DNA of 64,000 bases, taken from contig NZ_LGEL01000001.1 of the NCBI RefSeq assembly GCF_001636695.1, forward strand, positions 1 to 64,000, read 5' to 3'. Each line of letters begins with the position of its first letter. Within the stretch, counting starts at the first letter, position 1. A program made the translations under genes and the position numbers. Shown piece after piece: positions 8,160 through 18,509 of this stretch. The stretch comes from Pedobacter panaciterrae (GTDB lineage: Bacteria; Bacteroidota; Bacteroidia; Sphingobacteriales; Sphingobacteriaceae). The notes under the pieces are model-generated. The model was given only the letters and a program-made list of their open reading frames with translations. It did no database searches and was not told where the DNA came from.

Positions 8160-10688
8160 TTATTTATTTTGCACTTTAACCGAGCGACCAGACTTTCCAT
8201 CTGAACTGAACGCTTTTAACTGTATTATTCCTTTTGTATCAATAGCTTCCGTATAGAGACTACTATTTATTGTCGGCTCTTTTCCGTCAGCGGTATACCT
8301 AATTACAAAGCCAGGCAATTGAATGTTTGCTATCACCTGACCGTTTTCTATTTTAACTCCGGGAGTTGGAATGCGGTAATTATAACCACCTTGATAATTG
8401 CTCAATCTTGGTATTTCCTTTTTACCAATAACATTCACAAATTCAGACCAAGCCTTATTATACATTAAGGCACTTTTTGTTATATCAGATTCAGTAGCCC
8501 ATTCAGGATTTTTTGCCCAGGCTCTTTCGGCTACTGCAAACAATTTTGGCAAAAGCATATATTCAAACCTTTCAGGGCTTTTAATGATTTCACTCCACAA
8601 AGGCGACTGTATACCTACAATGTTTGATTTTCCAAATTCCGTAAGTACTGTTTTTCCTTCCAATGTCTTTTTATCAATAGTATTACCACTTTCATCTTCC
8701 TTTAAATTTTTAAATAATTCATAAGGAACAAAATAATATGGTTTATCTATACCAACATAGCCACCCCAATACTGACCGGTTTCATTAAAACTTTTATTGG
8801 CTGCAAGATCCAGATAAAGATTAGTAACACAGGTAAGTACAACTTTATAACCTGCATTGGCCAATTTATAAGCCAGGTCCTCATTACCGCTTAAATTATT
8901 CCATACGTCGGCATGAAAATTTTCTTTAGAAAAACGATCATCAAGAACCATTTTCTTTTCTCCATTTACCAATGCTTTACGCAGTCCTATTTCTTCCCAG
9001 CCTGACAGGTATAATTGCTTTGTCTTAAGCATATTGTTGATCTTATTGAAATAGTAATGCCACATTTCATCAACACCTTTAATTGAGGTATCTTTTTTAA
9101 GCAAATCTGCTACTACAGGAGATTTCGCCCATACTCCGGCAGGAACTTCATCACCTCCAAAATGTATTGTTGCTAATGGTGCCTTGGCTTCTACATACAT
9201 TGCACGTATTTCATCCACTACCTTTTCAAGAAAGTTGTATGCTGAGGGTAAGGCTACGTTTATTACATTATCATTCCAGCCCTGAACGGATTCGTATACG
9301 GATTTATCATTTAAATCTCGCAAAAGATATTGCTCAGCCTCTTTCTTTTTGCCAGCTGTCATTAATCTTTTGTACCTGGCATCCATGGATTTAATTGCTG
9401 CCCTTGCATGGCCTGGAGTTTCAATTTCAGGTATAACCCGAATATGTCTGGCAGCTGCATATCTAAGGATCTCAATAAAATCTGAACGCGTATAAAAACC
9501 GCTTCCTGAATTTACTCCTATATCAGCTCCAGATCCATAAGATGGAAGAATATTTTTTCCATCATCAATAGTATGGCCGCGTTGTGAACCTACTGTTGTA
9601 AGTTCTGGCAGCCCCTGAATCTCTAATCGCCAGCCTTCATCATCATTTAAATGAAAATGAAGCACATTCATTTTATAAAGAGCCATCACATCTATAACTT
9701 TCAGCACCTCTTTTTTAGATTGAAAATTTCTTGCGACATCCATCATAAACCCTCTGAATCCAAACCGGGGAGCATCCTCAATTTCAACTGCAGGTACCGC
9801 AATTTCTTTCTGATTAGCTCCCCATGATGTGGAAGGGAATAAAGTCTTTAAAGATTGTATTCCATAAAATGCACCTGCCGGCTCAGCAGCTGTTATTAGT
9901 ATTCTTTCTGGTGTAACACTTAGTTTATAGGATTCCGCACCACTTCCGGTTCCTTTTTTAATTACAATAACATTTTTAGCAGGAGCCTGAACAAATAAAG
10001 GTCTTTTTCCTAATAGGGGCACCAATTCATCAGCAAATAGATGGGCTTCCTTTTCGAACTCAATCTCTGCTATTATCGAAACTTCAGGAGTTAATTTAAA
10101 AGCCCCATCTCCTTCTTTATAAGATACTGGTGATGGAAAAACTTTTGGCAATTGATTCACGGGAATGTCCTTTATCTGTTTGTTTTGGCTAAATGCATCA
10201 GCCGCTACTTCGGCTTCTACCTTTTCAACCTGTAGAGTTGGAGTTATATCAGTATGACTAATGTTATATCCCTTTGAAGGATTTTTATCCCAAACCATAT
10301 AAAAGCCTGAAGAGAGATCTGTAATATTTTTAATTTCAGTTGAAAGCACTTTGATCTTTTTTGATGCCCCAGGTTTTAAAGCGAGAAAACTTTTTAAGGG
10401 ATAAAGGCGAAATAAATCTCCATTTACATGTTTTATCTGCGCATTAAGCCTGTCGGCCCCGGTAACCTCCATAGGTCTGGAATTGAAGTAAATCTTCCAT
10501 CCTCCAGCGGGAAATGTTTGTTTGCCCTTATTAGTTATTGTCAATACAGATAAAGTCTTATCACCAGTATTATTCAATACCTCTCTTGTAATATGGAGAT
10601 CATTTACCTTAAATTGAGATACTGATTGTGCATAAGCATTTATTAAAGCACTAAACATCAGTGCAATTAGAATACAGAATTTCTTCAT
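8160..10688 (-). CDS. GH20 beta-N-acetylhexosaminidase (chitobiase-like)
   Basis: An 842-residue exported enzyme with a signal peptide (cleavage near residue 21). Domains in order: CHB_HEX-type carbohydrate-binding domain (about 25-150), GH20b domain (about 180-300), GH20 (beta/alpha)8 barrel with HFHLNDDEGWRLEI and the catalytic pair FGGDEV (Asp513-Glu514), and a C-terminal chitobiase-type beta domain (after about 760). It uses substrate-assisted catalysis to release terminal GlcNAc or GalNAc from chitooligosaccharides or glycans. Domain order and length match Serratia chitobiase. It is the last gene of the SusC-SusD-NagX-GH20 run, 12 bp after the NagX-like gene, so GlcNAc-containing oligosaccharides are the likely target of this locus. 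Confidence 0.93.
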   Translation of the reverse strand: MKKFCILIALMFSALINAYAQSVSQFKVNDLHITREVLNNTGDKTLSVLTITNKGKQTFPAGGWKIYFNSRPMEVTGADRLNAQIKHVNGDLFRLYPLKSFLALKPGASKKIKVLSTEIKNITDLSSGFYMVWDKNPSKGYNISHTDITPTLQVEKVEAEVAADAFSQNKQIKDIPVNQLPKVFPSPVSYKEGDGAFKLTPEVSIIAEIEFEKEAHLFADELVPLLGKRPLFVQAPAKNVIVIKKGTGSGAESYKLSVTPERILITAAEPAGAFYGIQSLKTLFPSTSWGANQKEIAVPAVEIEDAPRFGFRGFMMDVARNFQSKKEVLKVIDVMALYKMNVLHFHLNDDEGWRLEIQGLPELTTVGSQRGHTIDDGKNILPSYGSGADIGVNSGSGFYTRSDFIEILRYAAARHIRVIPEIETPGHARAAIKSMDARYKRLMTAGKKKEAEQYLLRDLNDKSVYESVQGWNDNVINVALPSAYNFLEKVVDEIRAMYVEAKAPLATIHFGGDEVPAGVWAKSPVVADLLKKDTSIKGVDEMWHYYFNKINNMLKTKQLYLSGWEEIGLRKALVNGEKKMVLDDRFSKENFHADVWNNLSGNEDLAYKLANAGYKVVLTCVTNLYLDLAANKSFNETGQYWGGYVGIDKPYYFVPYELFKNLKEDESGNTIDKKTLEGKTVLTEFGKSNIVGIQSPLWSEIIKSPERFEYMLLPKLFAVAERAWAKNPEWATESDITKSALMYNKAWSEFVNVIGKKEIPRLSNYQGGYNYRIPTPGVKIENGQVIANIQLPGFVIRYTADGKEPTINSSLYTEAIDTKGIIQLKAFSSDGKSGRSVKVQNK

Positions 10689-10700
10689 TTTGTTTGTTAA

Positions 10701-11822
10701 TTAAACGCGTATGTATATTTTTCTTTTATCAAGTATGTAGCCAACCAACCAGCAGGTAAGCATAAAGCAAATAGCAAATAACAACGAACCAATGGGTCCG
10801 GGTGCAATTACCTGAAAAAGCTTAGTGCTAATCCATTCGTTAAAATTTAAACCTGGAATGATTACGCCTATAATTGTTAATAAAACTTCTGAAACTATGT
10901 AGATGAACAATGGATTTTTCCCAAAAACAGTAAAGAAGCTTGTCCACTTTGTATAGGATTTCACCTCTATAACATAAATCAGAGCACCGATAATTACCAG
11001 ATCCAAACCACAGGTAACCAACACAAAAGAGCTTGTCCATAGCTTTTTATTTACAGGAAATACCGGATTCAGACATATGGCTATCAATATTAATAGCCCC
11101 CCTGTAAGTAATAGTTTAGAAATTGTTTCAAACCCCTTACCTTTTTCTTGTATAAATTTACCAGCAAAATACCCGATAATAACATTTACACATGAAGGTA
11201 TGGTACTCAATATTCCTTCGGGATCAAAAGCTATACCTTCGCCATGATACATGTGCTTATCACCCAATACATATAAATCCAGATATTGACCTGCATTTCC
11301 AGTCATACTAAAAGGATCAGTTGCATCTCCAAATAATAACAAGGCAATCCAATAGCCAATTAAAAACAGGACACTAATGATAATTACACTTCTTGTGCTT
11401 AAATAATGAATTAGCAACGAAGCAATTCCATAACAAAGTGCTATTCGTTGCAAAACACCTAGAATCCGTGTATTTGCTATAGGCGATAAACTGATACCTC
11501 CACCTTCGTTATAACTAAAAAAGGGAAACCAGTACATTAGATATCCAATAAGAAAGATAAGAAGTGTACGCTTAAATATTTTTGCCAGTACCGCTGAATT
11601 TTCCATCTGGGCAAATTTCTTCATAGAGAAACTCATGGCATTTCCTACAGCAAATAAAAAAGAAGGGAATACAAGATCGGTTGGTGTAAAACCATGCCAT
11701 GCTGCGTGGTTCAGCATGGCAAAAGGATGTGCTCCGCTACCAGGTGTGTTCACGATAATCATGAAACAGACTGTCATACCCCGAAATACATCGAGAGATA
11801 AAAAACGTTGTGGTTGGTTCAT
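10701..11822 (-). CDS. NagX-like membrane acyltransferase (DUF5009 / HGSNAT family)
   Basis: A 373-residue polytopic membrane protein with about ten helices and the family N-terminus RFLSLDVFRGMTVCFMIIVN, followed by HAAWHGFTPTDLVFPSFLF. Relatives include lysosomal heparan-alpha-glucosaminide N-acetyltransferase and bacterial NagX, which is found in GlcNAc/chitin utilization loci. The conserved His of the NHAAWHG block fits the proposed acetyl-transfer site. The gene lies 20 bp after susD and 12 bp before GH20 on the same strand, supporting a role in acetylating or transporting amino-sugars at the inner membrane. The exact substrate is not known. Confidence 0.85.
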   Translation of the reverse strand: MNQPQRFLSLDVFRGMTVCFMIIVNTPGSGAHPFAMLNHAAWHGFTPTDLVFPSFLFAVGNAMSFSMKKFAQMENSAVLAKIFKRTLLIFLIGYLMYWFPFFSYNEGGGISLSPIANTRILGVLQRIALCYGIASLLIHYLSTRSVIIISVLFLIGYWIALLLFGDATDPFSMTGNAGQYLDLYVLGDKHMYHGEGIAFDPEGILSTIPSCVNVIIGYFAGKFIQEKGKGFETISKLLLTGGLLILIAICLNPVFPVNKKLWTSSFVLVTCGLDLVIIGALIYVIEVKSYTKWTSFFTVFGKNPLFIYIVSEVLLTIIGVIIPGLNFNEWISTKLFQVIAPGPIGSLLFAICFMLTCWLVGYILDKRKIYIRV

Positions 11823-11842
11823 TGTTTTAGGTTATGTTCAGA

Positions 11843-13633
11843 TTAATTATATCCTGGATTTTGTTTTAAAACCGGAGCGCCATTAGCTTGACTTAAGTCT
11901 ATCTGGCGCTGTGGTATTGGGTAATAATCATTCTTGCCCTTAACAAATTTACCATTCCTCACATCAGATGTAATTTTACCTTGATAGCTAAAATAAGCAT
12001 TTAATTCCTGATCAGCTATACCCCAGCGGACCAAATCAAAGAAACGATGACCTTCCATTGCCAACTCTATTTTCCTTTCATAATAAATCGCTCTTAATGC
12101 ATAATCTTTACCCTGTCCTGTGAAATTTCCAGCCGGATATTCATTAATCTTATAATTTGCAGCCGGTTCATCAGAAAAGCCAGCGGATGGATCTTCATCG
12201 TCATTATATTTAAAAAGCCAGCTGTCATGTCCGGCAGCTCTTGCTCTAACCCTATTTACATATTCCTGAGCTTTACCTAAGCTACCTATTTGCGCTTCAC
12301 ATTCTGCAGCCATTAAAAGTACATCGGCAAAACGTATAATTGAATAGTTAATAGCTGTTCCCGGCGCCCAGGTACCCTGATCTCCATCACTATCTGCTGT
12401 TGCACTCCAGTAAACATTCTTTTTTGGACCGTATGGTCCACCATAAGTTTGGTCCCTTGCCCATGGTTTACCCGGATAGATTCCCCAATCATGATAAGGT
12501 ATACCACGACGCCCGGCAGTCCAATCCAATCTTGGGTCAAGCGTTCCCTGATCGGGTGTAAAATCTTGATTGGCCTCTACTCCCATATCCGTCTTCACTG
12601 GGAAATTGTTAAACGTTGTGAGGTAAGGCAATCCCGTAGCAGGATTTGTCCTAAAATGATTTACCAGATCTATTGATGGCTGAAAGAATCCGCAGCAGCT
12701 AAAAGGACTTCCATCTCCATATGGAAAATTAAGCATATCACCATTATTTGCATTTGAAGGTCCCGTTGGATCTGCATTTGCAGCCATTTGGATTACAAAA
12801 ACGGCTTCAGAATTATTCTCCCTGCTCGGCAACCAGTTGTCTTCAAAATTTTTGTTCAGATTATACTTTAAACCTGAACTGGTTTGACCCTGTGTGATAA
12901 CAGCATCAAAAACAGGTTTAGCCAGATCATATTTATGCTGGTACAAATAAGCCTTAGCAAGATATGCACCGGCGGCCCATTTATTTGCCCTTCCGATTTC
13001 TGATTGCGCAGGAAGCAGATTGTCGTAGGCATACTTCAAATCTTCTGTAATTTGTGGCCATATATCTACATTATTAGGCTGATTAAAGTTGGTGGTGGTT
13101 TCATCAATCCAGGGAACCATGTTCCACATTTTTTTTAATTCAAAATAATAATGACCACGTAAGAAACGTGCCTGTGCCTCAATATTTTTACGCTCAGCAT
13201 CGCTTAAATCGGTAGCCCGTGCCATAAATTTAAGGACATTATTTGTACGGGCAACACCTTCATATAATGCTTTCCACTTAGCATCATAATAAGCATTGTT
13301 TGCGCCTGAGTAAAAATTAGCAATCGGATCAATAGCTGGCTGATCGGCACCATCACTTCCTTTTGATGCATCACCACCTACAACAGAACCGAAAACCCAG
13401 TTTGTAGGTGAGGCTTGCCAGGCATCGCCTCCACCCAACGCAACATCACCACCTTTCATACCATCTAAAGCAGCATAGGCACCTATTAGCAATCCATTTA
13501 CACCATTCTTGTTGGCAACAAGCTCTTCTGATAATGAGCCTAATGGTGGTTGTATTAATGCCTTTTTACAAGAATAAAATAGTTGTACTGTAAACAACAG
13601 TGCAACCAGTAATATGTATGTTGATCTTTTCAT
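11843..13633 (-). CDS. RagB/SusD family nutrient-uptake lipoprotein
   Basis: A 596-residue SusD homologue. The signal peptide ends in a lipobox (LFYSCKK, Cys22). The N-terminal TPR-like part has ARFLRGHYYFELKKMW, and the C-terminal SusD/RagB block includes FADVLLMAAECEAQIG, YERKIELAMEGHRFFDLVRWG and a final YYPIPQRQIDLS. SusD proteins sit on the cell surface as the lid of the SusC pore and capture oligosaccharides. It begins 20 bp after the SusC gene, the standard pair order. The acidic, tryptophan- and aspartate-rich middle region probably shapes the ligand site; the ligand is inferred from the GH20 and NagX neighbours to be a GlcNAc-containing glycan. Confidence 0.93.
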   Translation of the reverse strand: MKRSTYILLVALLFTVQLFYSCKKALIQPPLGSLSEELVANKNGVNGLLIGAYAALDGMKGGDVALGGGDAWQASPTNWVFGSVVGGDASKGSDGADQPAIDPIANFYSGANNAYYDAKWKALYEGVARTNNVLKFMARATDLSDAERKNIEAQARFLRGHYYFELKKMWNMVPWIDETTTNFNQPNNVDIWPQITEDLKYAYDNLLPAQSEIGRANKWAAGAYLAKAYLYQHKYDLAKPVFDAVITQGQTSSGLKYNLNKNFEDNWLPSRENNSEAVFVIQMAANADPTGPSNANNGDMLNFPYGDGSPFSCCGFFQPSIDLVNHFRTNPATGLPYLTTFNNFPVKTDMGVEANQDFTPDQGTLDPRLDWTAGRRGIPYHDWGIYPGKPWARDQTYGGPYGPKKNVYWSATADSDGDQGTWAPGTAINYSIIRFADVLLMAAECEAQIGSLGKAQEYVNRVRARAAGHDSWLFKYNDDEDPSAGFSDEPAANYKINEYPAGNFTGQGKDYALRAIYYERKIELAMEGHRFFDLVRWGIADQELNAYFSYQGKITSDVRNGKFVKGKNDYYPIPQRQIDLSQANGAPVLKQNPGYN

Positions 13634-13653
13634 TTCCTTAATCCATTAGATAA

Positions 13654-16600
13654 TTAAAACTGTAAATTTAAACCCAGCAAAAAGGTTCGCTGACTTGGAT
13701 AAGAACCATCATCAACGCCATAGGCTGTTTGCTGACCAGTTTCACTTGATGTTCCAACTTCTGGGTCAACACCGGAATATTTTGTTACCGTAAACAAATT
13801 AGCCGCAGAGATATAAACTCTTAACCTGCTAACACCCAACTTTTGAAGTTTATTTGTAGGAATTGTATAACCAATCTGCACATTTTTAAGTCTCAGGTAT
13901 GATCCTTTTTCTACAAAATAAGAGCTAGGGACACTATTTGTACTAAAAGATTGGGTAGTTTCCTGTATTGGTGCCTTTGCGTTCTGATGAGTGGGTGTCC
14001 ACGAATCGTAAAGAGCTGTATGGCTTTTTGCTCCTCCAAAAGAGGGTACAAAATCCGTCCACCATTTTACTTGGTTCCAAATGGAATTACCTTGAACTCC
14101 ATAAAAGAAAGCACTAAAGTCAAAGTTTTTAAAACTGGCACCTATGTTAAGTCCATAACTGAAATCAGGATTTGCATTACCTAAAAAGGTTCTGTCATCG
14201 GCAGTGATCATTCCATCTCCATTTACATCTGCATATTTAAACCTACCAACTTTCACATCATCCTGATAAACAGTGTTAGGATCACCGGTAACGGCCTGGG
14301 CCTTTGCATTTGCAGCCTCAATTTCAGTGTCTGAATTCCAGAATCCCGCTACTTTATAGCCAAAGAATTCACTAACAGAATGCCCGACAGCATTACGAAT
14401 AATCCGACTGCCATCAAATCTTCTTGAATCTACATCGTAGTAATCAACATCTCCTGACACCTTTTTTATCTCATTACGATAAGTGGTAATAGTAGCCGTA
14501 GCATTAAGTCTAAGATCGCTTCCAACATCTTTATGCCCTGTTAACGAAATATCAAAACCATCGTTTTTCATCTGGGCTATGTTTACAAATGGTACGGTGG
14601 CACCACCAATAGTTCCAATCATTTCTGGATTGTATAAAAGATCACGAACATTTTTCTGGTAGTAATCAGCAGAGATCTCTATTCCTCCACCGAATAATGT
14701 AGCATCAAAACCAAAGTTTGAGTTTACATTTTTTTCCCATTTTGCATCCGGATTTCCGGTTTGATTTTGAAAGAAGCCTGCAACTACTGCATTTCCGCCA
14801 CCTATTGCATAATAAGACTGACCAATTGAACTTCCAAATGTTGTAAAGGAATTTGCACCAGAAACATTCACCTGATTACCCATTATGCCCCATCCACCTC
14901 TTATTTTAAGATCGGTAATCCATTTCACATCTGATAGAAAGCTTTCTTTTGAAATTCTCCAGGCTGCACTTACCGCAGGAAAAACTCCATAAGTGTTTTT
15001 CAGAAATTTTGAAGAACCATCTCTACGAATTGTAGCACCAACAAGATATTTATCATTAAAAGCATAATCAACACGGCCAATCAGAGAAAATAAGGCATCG
15101 GCTGTTCTTTCACTTGTGGTTTCCATTGGTCCGCTACCGTTTGAAAGGTTTGTGTAGTCAGGGTCAAATGAAAAATACCCCTTATTACTTCCACTCATTG
15201 TACTGTAGCGATTCTTATTGTATTCCGTTCCTACCAATACCTTTAAACTATGCAGGTTAAAAGTTTTATTAAATGATAAGGTATTTGTCCAGGTGTATTC
15301 TAATCCTGTATTTGAAGATTCGGCATAGCTATTACTTGTTGTATTCTCTGCATTCTCATACTGAGGAAAAACAAAGGACCTGGAAGCACCTGAAAAAGAA
15401 TCGGCTCCAAATGCAGTTCTAAGTGTTAAAAAAGGCAAAATATCTGCCTCTGCAAAAATATTTCCAAATAACCTGTTATCTGTTGCCTTATTATCTTTAG
15501 TACGATACAGCATTGCTACCGGATTGTAAGCATCGCCTAATTTCCCACCATAGCCACCGGCAAAATTCCCCATTATATCGTAAACAGGAATTATAGGTTG
15601 TTCTCTAAAAGCATGTCCAATAGCATTATCGCCACTAAGACCATCTATTTTGGGATTATTTGTAACGGTATAGGCTAAATTTTCACCAACTCTAACATGC
15701 TTTCCAATGTTATATTGAGTATTGGAACGCACTGTATATCTTTTTAAATAAGTTCGGTCTAATGTTCCCTTCTGGTTAAAGTAATTTGCAGAGAAAAGGT
15801 AACTACCTTGATCCGAACCACCACTTACAGAGATATTCTGACTGGTTATTGGAGCAGGATTAAATATTTCATCATACCAGTTCGTTCCGGCCTTATTTGC
15901 TTTGTTAATTCTGTAAAAGCTATTGTACTCCTGATCAGAAGTAAATAAAGGTTTTACATTATACAAAGAAGGATTTACAGACGGATCTCCCTCTTTAGCC
16001 CCAAGCGGATAAATATAATCCGGCAATACATAAGTTGGCCCATTTCCATATAGAGGGTCATTGAATTCAGTATCTCCTGTATTTGTTTGGGCAAGTCTTT
16101 TCAGGTTTGCCATTTCCTGAGGTGAAAGGATATTCCATACGTTACCTGTTTTAGGTCGTTGGGTACCATAATAAGCATCATATTGAACCTTTACTTTATC
16201 CTTGCCTTTTTTAGTACTGATTACAATAACTCCATTTGCTGCACGCGATCCATATATTGAAGCTGAACCGGCATCTTTTAATACCTGCATAGATTCAATA
16301 TCATTAGGATTAATATCAGCTACATTAAGTGTTGGAACTCCATCAACTACATAAAGCGGATTGTTATTACCAAATGTATTTACTCCTCTGATACGCACCT
16401 GAGGTTCTTCTCCTGGTTGCCCGGAGCCCAAAATAGTAACTCCGGAAGCTTGTCCCTGTAACAGGTTATTTATAGATGGGCTTGGTTGCTTAATCATGTC
16501 TGCAACATTCACAACAGAAACAGCTCCTGTAAGGTCTTTTTTCTTCTGCGTTGAATATCCCAGAACAACAACTTCACCTAAAGAGGTCTCTTCCTCAACA

Positions 16601-17217
16601 AGCTGCACATCTAAATTACTTTGACCATTAACAGAAACTTCTTTCGATTTAAAGCCGATATAAGAAAAAACTAACACAGAATTAGCATCAGCCACGCTGA
16701 TAACAAAATTTCCGTTTAAATCCGTAATTGTAGCTGTTGTAGTCCCCTTTACCTTTACACTTACGCCCGGCAAGGTTTCTCCCTTAGTTGAAACCACCTT
16801 ACCTTTAACAGGGAGGGGAGGCTTATTTGTACTTGGTTCATTCGCCTTCTTAGAGATATCTTTATCATACAAAATAATTCTGTTGTCAACTACTTTGTAA
16901 AAGATACTAAGTGGGCTTAGTGTTTCATCCAGGATATCACCAAGTCTCTTTTTGATGTAATTCGCTGACGTCTTTCTCTCAGCTTTAATTACAGATGGGC
17001 TATAAATAAATTTGACTTTTGTCTGGTTTTGAATTTCATTTAATATCTCGGTAACCTTAGCATTATTGATGCTGATAGAAATTTCCTTATTCAATATTCC
17101 CTGAGCCCCGGCATTTTTTGCCGTTGCACCACATGCGAATAGAACTATTAGAAACATTTGGGCTATAGATATCCTCATTGCTGTCTTTATTAAAGCAACA
17201 AATCGCTTTTTTTTCAT
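13654..17217 (-). CDS. SusC/RagA TonB-dependent transporter with STN signalling domain
   Basis: A 1187-residue outer-membrane transporter. After the signal peptide comes an STN domain (about 45-115: EISISINNAKVTEILNEI), then a carboxypeptidase-regulatory-like domain (about 135-210, VKGKVVSTKGETLPGVSVK), a plug (QVRIRGVNTFGNNNPLYVVDG) and a 22-strand barrel ending in an aromatic Phe. It imports oligosaccharides using TonB energy together with the SusD lid encoded next. The STN domain contacts a FecR anti-sigma protein, encoded just upstream with an ECF sigma factor, so substrate binding should induce this locus. The 165-bp gap to fecR contains an inverted hairpin terminator (see 17269-17304). 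Confidence 0.95.
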   Translation of the reverse strand: MKKKRFVALIKTAMRISIAQMFLIVLFACGATAKNAGAQGILNKEISISINNAKVTEILNEIQNQTKVKFIYSPSVIKAERKTSANYIKKRLGDILDETLSPLSIFYKVVDNRIILYDKDISKKANEPSTNKPPLPVKGKVVSTKGETLPGVSVKVKGTTTATITDLNGNFVISVADANSVLVFSYIGFKSKEVSVNGQSNLDVQLVEEETSLGEVVVLGYSTQKKKDLTGAVSVVNVADMIKQPSPSINNLLQGQASGVTILGSGQPGEEPQVRIRGVNTFGNNNPLYVVDGVPTLNVADINPNDIESMQVLKDAGSASIYGSRAANGVIVISTKKGKDKVKVQYDAYYGTQRPKTGNVWNILSPQEMANLKRLAQTNTGDTEFNDPLYGNGPTYVLPDYIYPLGAKEGDPSVNPSLYNVKPLFTSDQEYNSFYRINKANKAGTNWYDEIFNPAPITSQNISVSGGSDQGSYLFSANYFNQKGTLDRTYLKRYTVRSNTQYNIGKHVRVGENLAYTVTNNPKIDGLSGDNAIGHAFREQPIIPVYDIMGNFAGGYGGKLGDAYNPVAMLYRTKDNKATDNRLFGNIFAEADILPFLTLRTAFGADSFSGASRSFVFPQYENAENTTSNSYAESSNTGLEYTWTNTLSFNKTFNLHSLKVLVGTEYNKNRYSTMSGSNKGYFSFDPDYTNLSNGSGPMETTSERTADALFSLIGRVDYAFNDKYLVGATIRRDGSSKFLKNTYGVFPAVSAAWRISKESFLSDVKWITDLKIRGGWGIMGNQVNVSGANSFTTFGSSIGQSYYAIGGGNAVVAGFFQNQTGNPDAKWEKNVNSNFGFDATLFGGGIEISADYYQKNVRDLLYNPEMIGTIGGATVPFVNIAQMKNDGFDISLTGHKDVGSDLRLNATATITTYRNEIKKVSGDVDYYDVDSRRFDGSRIIRNAVGHSVSEFFGYKVAGFWNSDTEIEAANAKAQAVTGDPNTVYQDDVKVGRFKYADVNGDGMITADDRTFLGNANPDFSYGLNIGASFKNFDFSAFFYGVQGNSIWNQVKWWTDFVPSFGGAKSHTALYDSWTPTHQNAKAPIQETTQSFSTNSVPSSYFVEKGSYLRLKNVQIGYTIPTNKLQKLGVSRLRVYISAANLFTVTKYSGVDPEVGTSSETGQQTAYGVDDGSYPSQRTFLLGLNLQF

Positions 17218-17268
17218 AACTTTAGGAGTTTTGTTCGTTAATGTGAAACTTTTCGTACAGAATTCTTA

Positions 17269-17304
17269 ACTGGCAATGTCCCGCAACATTGTCAGTTTTT
17301 TTTT
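17269..17304 (+). terminator. Intrinsic terminator reading against susC (candidate end of an antisense RNA)
   Basis: An 11-bp stem (17269-17279 with 17286-17296, one G-U pair), a 6-nt loop and nine consecutive T on the plus strand (17296-17304). All neighbouring genes run on the minus strand, so this terminator cannot serve them; it would stop a plus-strand transcript starting near the susC start. On the minus strand it would be a 5'-UTR hairpin of susC. Confidence 0.6.
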
Positions 17305-17382
17305 GATCATTTGGTTAGTAAAATTCTCTTTTTTTCATAAGCTGGTTTGGTTAGGTTGTTAATTCCGGTTAATTTTTAGGTT

Positions 17383-18438
17383 TTACTTTTTTTCTTTGAT
17401 AAATATTTTGGTTTCTTTTACCTGGTAAGTTGCCTGGATAGATTCACATAAAAAATCTAACTGACTGTACAAGTTTTGTTCGGAGAGGTCACCCGTAAAA
17501 GTGTAATTGAACAATTCTTTATCCTCCACAACGAATTCAATCCCATATGATTTTTGCAGTTGATTTAATACATCTGCAACACGCACATCGTTAAAGGAAT
17601 AATTCTCTTTTATAGGCTGCTTAATATCCTTTATTATTGGCAAAGGTTTATCAACAAGTGTGGTTGCAAACGTATTTTCGGAAGCGTTGTAAACAGTTTT
17701 TTGATTTGGCGTAAGCACTACCCCTTTACCTGATTTTAGGAGATCATCAATTTTAAAGGAAAGACTCCCCGAATTTGGAGAAACAATTACTTTTCCTGTT
17801 TTCACAATTACTTCTGTTTCGCTCTCTGCAGCATTTGTTTTTACGATAAAGCTCGTACCTACAACTCTTGTAATTACATTGCTGTTATATACCAAAAATG
17901 GTCTGGATGGGTTTTTACTAATCTCAAAAAAGCCTTCCCCCTCTAGTGTTACTTCACGAACATTTTTGGAAAAATGCTTAGGATATTTCAATAAAGATTT
18001 TGGTTGTAATGTAACTACACTTCCATCTTCCAGGTTAACTAATATAGGTTCGGTAGTAGTATTCGTAATAGAGTTAATATTGCTTGGAATTGCGGCAGCC
18101 ATGAATTCAGGCTTTTTACTACCTACATTAAAGAACATATAGGCGCTAATAATTACAAAACCTGCAATTACAGCAGCAACAGCAGTTATTAAATTTCTTG
18201 AGAATTTAGTGCGTGATTTAAGTTTACGAACAGGAATTTCATCATCTACTACAAGGGCACTTTCATGTATTCTGTCCCATAGCTTTTGTTCTAATGCATT
18301 TACTTGTGTTGGGGCAACTTCTTCTATTTCATGCTTATCAAGCATTCCATACCATTTTTCAATAATTTCCTTTTCTTCATCTGAACACCTGTTTTGAAGG
18401 TATCTTTCTAATAATAGATGAAATGCTTCTCTGCTCAT
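17383..18438 (-). CDS. FecR family anti-sigma factor
   Basis: A 351-residue inner-membrane protein. The cytoplasmic N-terminus (1-80) carries CSDEEKEIIEKWYGML, which should bind the ECF sigma factor. One membrane helix lies at about 82-104. The periplasmic part has a FecR domain (about 125-225, TTEPILVNLEDGSVVTLQPKS region) and a C-terminal DUF4974 domain (about 275-350, FNDVRVADVLNQLQKSYGIEF), which resembles the STN fold and contacts the transporter. It relays ligand binding from the STN-SusC encoded 165 bp downstream to the sigma factor encoded 71 bp upstream. Length and domain order are typical. Confidence 0.93.
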   Translation of the reverse strand: MSREAFHLLLERYLQNRCSDEEKEIIEKWYGMLDKHEIEEVAPTQVNALEQKLWDRIHESALVVDDEIPVRKLKSRTKFSRNLITAVAAVIAGFVIISAYMFFNVGSKKPEFMAAAIPSNINSITNTTTEPILVNLEDGSVVTLQPKSLLKYPKHFSKNVREVTLEGEGFFEISKNPSRPFLVYNSNVITRVVGTSFIVKTNAAESETEVIVKTGKVIVSPNSGSLSFKIDDLLKSGKGVVLTPNQKTVYNASENTFATTLVDKPLPIIKDIKQPIKENYSFNDVRVADVLNQLQKSYGIEFVVEDKELFNYTFTGDLSEQNLYSQLDFLCESIQATYQVKETKIFIKEKK

Positions 18439-18509
18439 TTTTATAGCTTTTAAACTATATGTAAGCTAAGTCGCCCCTATCCCTAAAATTATTTTAAAAA
18501 AAATGAAAT

